Positions 58,656 through 64,000 of a DNA stretch of 64,000 nt are shown here, in pieces. Origin of the DNA: Pseudomonas sp. Root71. Lineage in GTDB: Bacteria > Pseudomonadota > Gammaproteobacteria > Pseudomonadales > Pseudomonadaceae. The stretch lies in contig NZ_LMHY01000028.1 of the NCBI RefSeq assembly GCF_001429045.1, positions 62,001-126,000 of the forward strand, given 5' to 3'. Both the position numbers and the translations under genes were made by a program. Each line of letters opens with the position of its first letter. Within the stretch, counting starts at the first letter, position 1. The notes under the pieces were generated by a model. The model was not told the origin of the DNA, made no database searches, and was given only the letters and a program-made list of their open reading frames with translations.

Positions 58656-59079
58656 TTAGCACGCAAGATCCGATGATTGTGGTGGTGCGGCATGTAGCTG
58701 GGCCAGCAGTCTAAGCAGCCGATGATGAAGATTCTGATCTGCTCCACTCAGTCGCCCTAGGCGACTGGCAACTTCCGCCGCCACGATCATTCCGAGGCCG
58801 ACAATTTCACTATGCGGTACACGAACCTCCGCCCCATAGGTTGGCAAGAACTTGAGTTGAAAGCTGCTCGTACAATACGTCCGCATGCAATTGACTGACT
58901 TTTTTATCGCTAATCAAGTGATAGCTTGAGGCCCTGCTCTGAAACAAGGTATGCAATAGCGCTGCTAACAAGTTGGCGCTTTTCGATACTCCCACGGCCA
59001 ACACGGCTACGGGATACAACGGTATCTTGTGCGTCGTACCGAACAAAGCGTGAACACTGCGAATATAATTCGCGACCAT
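58656..59079 (-). pseudogene. Decayed 3-dehydroquinate-synthase-like gene (internal deletion and frameshift)
   Basis: Two overlapping minus-strand frames. Frame one, from an ATG at 59079 (89 codons), contains SSYHLISDKKVSQLHADVLY, like the N-terminal beta-alpha unit of dehydroquinate-synthase-family enzymes. Frame two (58886 to 58656) contains VRVPHSEIVGLGMIVAAEVA followed by SRLG, like the conserved C-terminal HGEAVAIGM...ARLG region. The NAD- and metal-binding centre between them is missing. This fits a DHQS/sugar-phosphate-cyclase-like gene that lost about 250 codons and shifted frame. The similarity is judged by eye. Alternatively, either frame could be a short unrelated gene. Confidence 0.5.
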
Positions 59080-59404
59080 GGCTGCTATTCCATCAAAATT
59101 TTTTATTCAATATGCAATATCTGAAAAGCACTACAAAGTCCTGGGAAGCGTACTACATCCAATCCTTACACAAACAATATTTAAAGTTTTAAATTTTCAG
59201 AGCTCAGTTTCTCTGCTACGGTAATTCAACTTGGACGAACAGAAGGCATCTCTTATCGATGGCAATTAGTTGTTATTCAGCAATTATCCAAGTGCAATGT
59301 TTGCCAGGATCGCACTACTCCCAGAGAGGGCAACTACGCGACTACAGTTGATTCGATGTAATGCGCGGATATAACTGATGATCAATTAAAAAGTGACCAC
59401 ACTC
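59080..59404. other. AT-rich divergent region inside the island
   Basis: About 325 bp, the most AT-rich stretch of the island (runs such as TTTTTTATTCAATATGC). It lies between the leftward remnant/PEP-like gene pair and the rightward ACP-like gene, so it probably holds both promoters. No repeat or gene is supportable. Confidence 0.4.
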
Positions 59405-59653
59405 ATGAAACCCACCTTCATTCGCCAACTTGTCATTCACACAATCTGCAATGTGATTGGCGCGCCGCCTGAAGAGGTTACGGCCCTCGACAGGGTTGAA
59501 CTGAATACACGCGATTGGGAGCAGGTCTTCAGCCGGCTGGAAGCAACGCTCGACATCCAGACCGGTATGTTGACCTCGGCCGAGCGATCGTTTTCCATCT
59601 ACGCGTTGACGTGTGTGCTACACACCAAGCTGACAGACGACATGATTACCTAA
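59405..59653 (+). CDS. Small acyl-carrier-protein-like protein without the carrier serine
   Basis: An 82-residue acidic helical protein from the ATG at 59405 (an upstream GTG at 59393 would add four residues). The layout resembles an acyl carrier protein: an N-terminal helix ending ICNVIGAPPEEV, a loop ALDRVELNTRDWEQVF where ACPs have D-S-L, then FSRLEATLDI and a closing helix. The phosphopantetheine-bearing Ser is replaced (RDW), so it cannot be a normal carrier. No good ribosome-binding site is seen. The ACP relationship is an inference from pattern only. Confidence 0.6.
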   Translation: MKPTFIRQLVIHTICNVIGAPPEEVTALDRVELNTRDWEQVFSRLEATLDIQTGMLTSAERSFSIYALTCVLHTKLTDDMIT

Positions 59654-59767
59654 CCGACACGTGATCGGAATCGTCGTGAGTCCTGACGCGCAACGTGACC
59701 TCATCCGGCCGGATCGCTGTTTACCGGTGTGATACGCAAGTAAGAACACCGATACTGTAGCGAGAGA

Positions 59768-59868
59768 GCTTCAGGCCAACACCTCACACATCCCGATCGC
59801 CGAGCAATCCACCAGGAACGGCCCGAACACCACCCCTTCATTCCTGATCGGTGGATTGCCGGCCATTT
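59768..59868 (-). repeat. Right 101-bp direct repeat flanking the island
   Basis: Identical to 54729-54829. Here it is the intact 3' part of the 78-aa gene. Immediately left, 59718-59744 repeats the last nine codons of the GST gene (LFTGVIRK plus stop) with one base change. The short spacer lacks the REPIN present in the left copy. Confidence 0.95.
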
Positions 59869-60007
59869 CGATGTTGCGGGCGATGTTGTGATTGGCTTCG
59901 ATGGCCCGTGCCACCGAGCCCGCCGAGCCCTGGCCGATCCCCAACAGGGAGGATCCGTTGGTCATGAACGCCAGGAAGGCGATGACCCAGAGTCTGTGCC
60001 CTTTCAT
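59771..60007 (-). CDS. Small exported hypothetical protein (78 aa)
   Basis: A 78-residue protein with an N-terminal hydrophobic segment (LWVIAFLAFMTNGSSLLGIG) that reads as a signal peptide or anchor, then a polar region with NIARNIEMAGNPPIRNEGVV and a Cys pair near the end (DCSAIGMC). The start overlaps the stop of the 70-aa gene upstream (ATGA), so they form a two-gene unit. Its 3' 101 bp are duplicated at 54729, the left border of the island. The family was not recognised. Confidence 0.7.
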   Translation of the reverse strand: MKGHRLWVIAFLAFMTNGSSLLGIGQGSAGSVARAIEANHNIARNIEMAGNPPIRNEGVVFGPFLVDCSAIGMCEVLA

Positions 60008-60216
60008 GCGCCGACGACTCCCGCGAGTTCCGCCTGATCAACGCTCGCGTTTTGCCCACGGTGTTCAAACTGGATGCCGGGATGAGCGACCTGGATCGGC
60101 GCTTCGAAGGTGACTTGCGACTGCGCTGAAAGACTGACCACCAGCACCATGGCAAGGTAAAGACTGATCGCCACATAGGCGCCGTGTTTGGCAGAAGTGA
60201 GAATTGCGCTGGCCAT
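60004..60216 (-). CDS. Small membrane or exported hypothetical protein (70 aa)
   Basis: A 70-residue protein with one hydrophobic segment (GAYVAISLYLAMVLVVSLSA) followed by a polar tail. GGAGAA lies six bases before the ATG at 60216, which is therefore preferred over an upstream ATG at 60234. It is coupled to the 78-aa gene by a four-base overlap. No family was recognised. The next 266 bp upstream (to 60482) show no gene. Confidence 0.7.
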   Translation of the reverse strand: MASAILTSAKHGAYVAISLYLAMVLVVSLSAQSQVTFEAPIQVAHPGIQFEHRGQNASVDQAELAGVVGA

Positions 60217-60482
60217 GATGTTCTCCGCAGGCATGTTTCAATGCCTACAGAATCGATCAAAAAAGCCTGGGTAACCACTCAGGGTTATCCATAGTGACCA
60301 TCAGCTTCATTGATCATTAAGCCAGGCTATTTCAGCCTTCAATAGAACTAATCAGGGGATTCGCGGGCAGCATGCGTTATGCAGGAGCGACACCACTCTG
60401 ATCGTTTTCAACACCTGCTATTCAACATCAGGCGCTTCGATCATCAGTGACTTCGCTCCTGCATAAAGGCAGGGCTGAACGT

Positions 60483-60662
60483 TCAGGCTTGGGTTTTGTG
60501 ATCCAGCGCGGCGTAGAAGTTGGCGCTCTGTTGCAGGTATTTCTGGGTGTAGCTCTGGGTGTGGGCTTTTTTGTCGCTGATTTCAACGTTGGCGCTGGCT
60601 GGCAACGCAACGGTGGCGGAAATGGCGGAAGCGGCGATGACAGAGAAGATGTTGAAGTTCAT
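60483..60662 (-). CDS. Small periplasmic hypothetical protein (59 aa)
   Basis: A 59-residue protein starting MNFNIFSVIAASAISATVAL, a signal peptide with a likely A-x-A cleavage near LPASA. A mature part of about 35 residues follows, rich in polar and aromatic residues (YTQKYLQQSANFYAALDHKT). GAGGAAT lies seven bases before the ATG at 60662, against a longer reading from 60716. It looks like the small secreted proteins of pseudomonads with no assigned function. Confidence 0.75.
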   Translation of the reverse strand: MNFNIFSVIAASAISATVALPASANVEISDKKAHTQSYTQKYLQQSANFYAALDHKTQA

Positions 60663-60818
60663 GGCGGTATTCCTCGGATTCAGTTGGCTTGCTTGCCCGG
60701 TGGGGCCGTGAAGCAAACTTAACCCTCGAGGGTTCGTGCCTTGAAATGCTTTGTAGCAGTACCAGATATCAGCGTCATTGATAAAAGCAGGCAGGCCCCA
60801 TCAACCGGGGCCTGCGGC

Positions 60819-61988
60819 TTATTGACGCAGCAGAAACCTGAGGTCGCTCGGCGCGTCCATCGGTAGTTTTTGCACGGTCTTGCCCAGCAGACCGGTCCTG
60901 GCGTCGCGCTCGACGACGACAATCTGGTTGCTCTTCTGATTGGCGATCAACAGGAATTTACCGCTCGGATCAAGGCTGAATTCCCGCGGATGATCGCCCT
61001 CCACCGCCCGGCGTTGCAGTTCACTGAGGTGACCGGTCGCCGGATCGATGGCAAACACCAACAGTTGATTGGCGGTGCCACGGTTGCTGACGTAGAGGAA
61101 CTTGCCGTCAGCCGAGGCATGCAACGCCGCCGCAGCCTTGTCTGAAACTGGCTGTCCGGCAGCCAGATCGACCATTTGCGTCTGTTCGAGTTGGCCTTCG
61201 TGGTAGTCGAACACCGCCACTTGCGCGCTCATTTCCATGGTCAGCCAGGCGTGTTTGCCATCGGCGCTGAACAGCAGGTGGCGCGGCCCGCTACCCGGCG
61301 GCAGCTGCACGAATGCCGGGGTGGCCGGGGTCAACGGCAGTTCCGGATTGGCCCTGGGGTCGAAGCGGTAGGCAAACACCTTGTCGGCGCCCAGGTCATT
61401 GGCGAACACGTATTTGCCGTCCGGTGACGGGATGGTCGAATGCACATGGGCCGAGGCCTGGCGCTCGGGATTGACCCGGCTCGCCGGGTGGCTGCTCATC
61501 TGCACCACCGGTTTGAGCTTGCCGTCGGCCGTCACTGGCAATACCGCCAGGGTGCCGCCCGGATCTTCGGCCACCGAGTAATTGCTGACAAACAGATGGC
61601 TGCCATCGATGCTGAGACTGGAATGGGTTGGCTCGCTGCCCAGGCTTTGCACCTGGCTGATCAGGCTCAGCGCGTGGGTCTTGGGATCAATCGCAAAACT
61701 GCTGACGCGCCCTACCGGATCGGTTTGGCCCGGGCCGTTTTCATTGACCACGAACAGGTGTCGCCGATCCTTCGACAGGGTCAGCCACGACGGGTTTTCG
61801 CTCTTGATCACTTGCAGTGGGCTGGCATCGATCTGCCCGGTGCCGCTGTCGAACACCAGGCGGTAGATGCCCTGGCTTTGACCTGCAGTGTAGGAGCCCA
61901 CCAGCAGCTGATAGTCATCGGCGGATGCCACCTGGACGCCCATGGCGCCGATGCTGCCGGCCATCAACAATGGCCAGAGGTTACGCAT
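60819..61988 (-). CDS. Exported lactonase-family (6-phosphogluconolactonase-like) beta-propeller
   Basis: A 389-residue protein with a signal peptide (MRNLWPLLMAGSIGAMGVQV, cleavage near ASA-DD) and a seven-bladed propeller of the Pgl/cycloisomerase-2 type. LLVGSYTAGQSQGIYRLVFD, HVHSTIPSPDGKYVFANDLG, GSGPRHLLFSADGKHAW and DHPREFSLDPSGKFLLIANQ are repeat blades with the conserved His/Glu residues of the family. Export points to a periplasmic sugar lactone substrate. The start at 61988 overlaps the previous gene's stop by 8 bp. An alternative ATG lies at 62003. Confidence 0.9.
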   Translation of the reverse strand: MRNLWPLLMAGSIGAMGVQVASADDYQLLVGSYTAGQSQGIYRLVFDSGTGQIDASPLQVIKSENPSWLTLSKDRRHLFVVNENGPGQTDPVGRVSSFAIDPKTHALSLISQVQSLGSEPTHSSLSIDGSHLFVSNYSVAEDPGGTLAVLPVTADGKLKPVVQMSSHPASRVNPERQASAHVHSTIPSPDGKYVFANDLGADKVFAYRFDPRANPELPLTPATPAFVQLPPGSGPRHLLFSADGKHAWLTMEMSAQVAVFDYHEGQLEQTQMVDLAAGQPVSDKAAAALHASADGKFLYVSNRGTANQLLVFAIDPATGHLSELQRRAVEGDHPREFSLDPSGKFLLIANQKSNQIVVVERDARTGLLGKTVQKLPMDAPSDLRFLLRQ

Positions 61989-62277
61989 CGCCTTGGTCGT
62001 CATCTTCGTTGTCACCGCTGACGACATCGCCCAGGCACACCAAACGGTGTTCACCCGAGTCACCGGTGATCAACCAGCTTTGCAGCGAGGTATCGAAGGT
62101 CGCGGCCTGAATCTGCGCCGGGGTGAACTCCCAGTGTTTGGCCGCACGGCCATCCATGCATTCAATGTGCAGGTTATCATCCTCGTCGAGGGCGAATTCG
62201 AAGGCATGCAGCCCGTCGATCTCCACCATTCCGCAGTGTTCGAGGGCATTGAGCAAGGTGTCGGTTGGGGCAGTCAT
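61981..62277 (-). CDS. Small acidic hypothetical protein
   Basis: A 98-residue acidic protein (MTAPTDTLLNALEHCGMVEI; ends DNEDDDQGDA) with a beta-rich centre (GLHAFEFALDEDDNLHIECM, RAAKHWEFTPAQIQAATFDT). No signal peptide. It overlaps the lactonase start, so the two are probably co-translated. The ATG at 62277 is preferred over 62319. It resembles short conserved pseudomonad proteins, but no family is assigned with certainty. Confidence 0.75.
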   Translation of the reverse strand: MTAPTDTLLNALEHCGMVEIDGLHAFEFALDEDDNLHIECMDGRAAKHWEFTPAQIQAATFDTSLQSWLITGDSGEHRLVCLGDVVSGDNEDDDQGDA

Positions 62278-62330
62278 GGCAATCAGTCTTTGAATGGGAA
62301 AGACGCAATGATAGCTCATGCACCACCTCC

Positions 62331-62359
62331 CCTGTAGGAGCTAGCTCGCTCCCACAGGG
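62331..62359. repeat. Short REP palindrome after the aldehyde dehydrogenase gene
   Basis: CCTGTAGGAGCTAGCTCGCT followed by CCCACAGGG forms a near-perfect stem with one mismatch. It is the compact single-REP form, 14 bp past the dehydrogenase stop, where it may act as a 3' stabiliser or terminator. Confidence 0.75.
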
Positions 62360-62373
62360 ATTGTGACTGGCAG

Positions 62374-63954
62374 TTAAAGTGCCTCGCGGGACGACTGCCC
62401 ATCCACCAGTCGCTGGATGCGCAACGGATTGCCGTTCTTCAGCGCATCCGGCAGCAAGCTGTCCGGGTAGTTCTGGAAGCACACCGGGCGCAGGAAACGA
62501 TCGATGGCCAGTGTGCCCACCGACGTACCGCGCGCATCGGACGTGGCCGGGTAAGGCCCGCCGTGAACCATCGAATCGCAGACTTCCACGCCCGTCGGAT
62601 AACCATTGAGCAGGATGCGTCCGACTTTCTGTTCCAGCAATGCCGTCAGCCCGGCGAACTGCTCGAAGTCTTCCGGCTCGCCAATGACGGTAGCGGTCAA
62701 CTGGCCGTGCAGGCCATTCAAGGCCGCCATCAGTTGCGCAGGATCCGTCACTTCAACCACCACCGTGGTCGGGCCGAACACTTCCTCCTGCAACACTTCA
62801 TCGCCATCGAGCAGCAGACTGACATCGGCCTTGAACAGCTGCGGTTGCGCCTGATTGCCCTGCTGCGGATTGCCGGCCAGGTGCTCGATCCCCGGATGCG
62901 CGAGCAGTTTTTGCAAGCCCTGGCCATAGCTGCTCAGGGTTCCGGCATTGAGCATGGTTTGCGCCGGCTGGTCACCCATCAACCCGGCCACTTGCTGCAC
63001 AAAGGCACTGAATGGCGCTGAGCGAATGCCGATCACCAGACCCGGATTGGTGCAGAACTGGCCGCAGCCCTGGACCACCGACGCCGTGAGTTCCCGAGCA
63101 ACGGTATCGGCTCGCGCCTGCAACGCCTGGGGCAAGACGATCACCGGGTTGATGCTCGACATTTCGGCGAACACCGGTATCGGTTGCGCACGGGCCGCCG
63201 CCATGTCGCACAAGGCACGACCGCCCTTGAGCGAACCGGTGAAGCCCACCGCCTGAATCGCCGGATGCTTGACCAGTGCCGCGCCAACGCCCCCGCCATG
63301 GATCATGTTGAACACGCCGGCCGGCATCCCGGTTTTCTCGGCGGCGCGGATGATCGCGTCAGCCACCCATTCAGCGGTGGCCATGTGACCGCTGTGGGCC
63401 TTGAACACCACCGGGCACCCGGCGGCCAGCGCCGAGGCGGTATCGCCGCCGGCGGTGGAGAACGCCAGCGGAAAGTTGCTGGCACCGAACACGGCCACTG
63501 GTCCCAGACCGATCCGGTATTGACGCAGGTCCGGGCGCGGCAACGGTTGACGCTCCGGCAATGCCCGGTCGATCCGTGCACCGTAGAAGTCACCGCGACG
63601 CAGTACTTTGGCAAACAGACGCATCTGCCCGCTGGTGCGTCCACGCTCGCCTTGAATCCGGCCGGCCGGCAGCGCCGTTTCGCGGCAGACCACTGCGACA
63701 AAATCATCACCGAGGGCATCCAGTTCATCGGCGATGGCCTCGAGAAACTGCGCCCGCCGCTCCGCGCTCAGGCTGCGATAGGCCGGATACGCGGCCGCCG
63801 CCGCGCTGGCCGCCGCATCGACTTCCTGCGGGGTCGCCTGATAGAAATCATGGGGCAATGCCTCACCGGTGGTGGCATCGACACTCTGCAATTTGACGCT
63901 GCCGGCGGCGCTGCGTTGGCCGCCGATGTAGTTGTGTCCAAGAATCCGGGTCAT
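62374..63954 (-). CDS. Aldehyde dehydrogenase, 2,5-dioxovalerate (ketoglutarate-semialdehyde) type
   Basis: A 526-residue NADP-type aldehyde dehydrogenase. The catalytic Cys301 lies in GCGQFCTNPG and the general-base Glu264 in FAEMSSINP. GPVAVFGASNFPLAFSTAGG and VVFKAHSGH are the cofactor-binding segments. The SSINP and GQFCTNPG variants mark the alpha-ketoglutaric-semialdehyde dehydrogenase clade, the last step of uronate, hydroxyproline or pentose degradation to 2-oxoglutarate. GAGGAG lies six bases before the ATG at 63954. Other pathway genes would be to the right, outside the window. Confidence 0.93.
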   Translation of the reverse strand: MTRILGHNYIGGQRSAAGSVKLQSVDATTGEALPHDFYQATPQEVDAAASAAAAAYPAYRSLSAERRAQFLEAIADELDALGDDFVAVVCRETALPAGRIQGERGRTSGQMRLFAKVLRRGDFYGARIDRALPERQPLPRPDLRQYRIGLGPVAVFGASNFPLAFSTAGGDTASALAAGCPVVFKAHSGHMATAEWVADAIIRAAEKTGMPAGVFNMIHGGGVGAALVKHPAIQAVGFTGSLKGGRALCDMAAARAQPIPVFAEMSSINPVIVLPQALQARADTVARELTASVVQGCGQFCTNPGLVIGIRSAPFSAFVQQVAGLMGDQPAQTMLNAGTLSSYGQGLQKLLAHPGIEHLAGNPQQGNQAQPQLFKADVSLLLDGDEVLQEEVFGPTTVVVEVTDPAQLMAALNGLHGQLTATVIGEPEDFEQFAGLTALLEQKVGRILLNGYPTGVEVCDSMVHGGPYPATSDARGTSVGTLAIDRFLRPVCFQNYPDSLLPDALKNGNPLRIQRLVDGQSSREAL

Positions 63955-64000
63955 GGGTAACTCCTCAAAGTGTGCCGACGGTGCCGGGTTCAAAAGCCGC

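Larger units (their letters stand above)
54729..59868. mobile_element. Accessory island bounded by 101-bp direct repeats
   Basis: About 5.1 kb between identical direct repeats, with the 3' tip of the GST gene also duplicated (54461-54487 versus 59718-59744, one mismatch). It carries a 1234-residue PEP-synthase-like gene, a decayed dehydroquinate-synthase-like gene and a small ACP-like gene. Parts of it (58.9-59.4 kb) are markedly AT-rich. No integrase, transposase or terminal inverted repeat is visible. Insertion by recombination through a duplicated segment of the GST/78-aa gene junction is inferred. Confidence 0.75.

Noticed and set aside
54729..59868. Prophage or classic integrative element
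   Set aside because: No integrase, transposase, phage structural gene or tRNA attachment site is visible. Only direct repeats support insertion, so it is called an island without a mechanism.

Overview
The window looks like a chromosomal segment of a Pseudomonas from the fluorescens group. The genes are GC-rich. A MuxABC-OpmB-type efflux operon, a very large NAD-glutamate dehydrogenase and sbcDC are typical of the genus. About ten copies of the REP/REPIN palindrome family (core GTGGGAGC...GCTCGC) that is abundant in these genomes are scattered through the window. The species assignment is an inference from gene content, not from a search.

Layout. 1-9.3 kb: a leftward four-gene RND efflux operon (muxA-muxB-muxC-opmB). 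9.4-10.7 kb: thiol peroxidase tpx, diverging from a YciI/DGPF-family gene. 11.2-28.1 kb: a long rightward array with a DUF1254 protein, an outer-membrane-channel-like protein, MoxR ATPase, DUF58, DUF4381, two von Willebrand A proteins, BatD, a secreted HAD phosphatase, a secreted arylsulfatase, a membrane spermidine-synthase-like protein and an eight-heme cytochrome/TPR protein. The genes from MoxR to the phosphatase are tightly packed, nearly all overlapping. 28.3-33.1 kb: small housekeeping and regulatory genes (GNAT, LysR, AhpD-like, MocR, ABM monooxygenase). 33.4-34.0 kb: an AT-rich orphan. 34.1-39.0 kb: gdhB. 39.5-47.0 kb: a small acidic protein and a second complete MoxR-DUF58-DUF4381-BatA-BatB-BatD operon. 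47.0-54.5 kb: an ABC-F ATPase, then sbcD-sbcC-GST. 54.7-59.9 kb: an accessory island. 59.8-64.0 kb: three small secreted or membrane proteins, a lactonase-family beta-propeller, a small hypothetical and a ketoglutarate-semialdehyde-type dehydrogenase.

The most unusual region is the island at 54.7-59.9 kb. It is bounded by two identical 101-bp direct repeats, which are duplicated 3' ends of a 78-aa gene, plus a duplicated 3' tip of the GST gene. It contains a 1234-residue protein with an ATP-grasp and phosphohistidine module like that of PEP synthase but with an unrecognised C-terminal half of about 750 residues. It also contains a decayed dehydroquinate-synthase-like gene and a small acyl-carrier-like protein. 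No integrase or transposase is visible.

The second notable theme is REPIN insertion into coding sequence. Two genes of the first Bat operon (DUF4381 and BatD) each carry a whole REPIN translated in frame. In BatD it lies between the coupled start codon and the signal peptide. The second Bat operon lacks these insertions and provides an internal comparison. Its BatB-like protein has lost the DxSxS metal motif that the first copy keeps.
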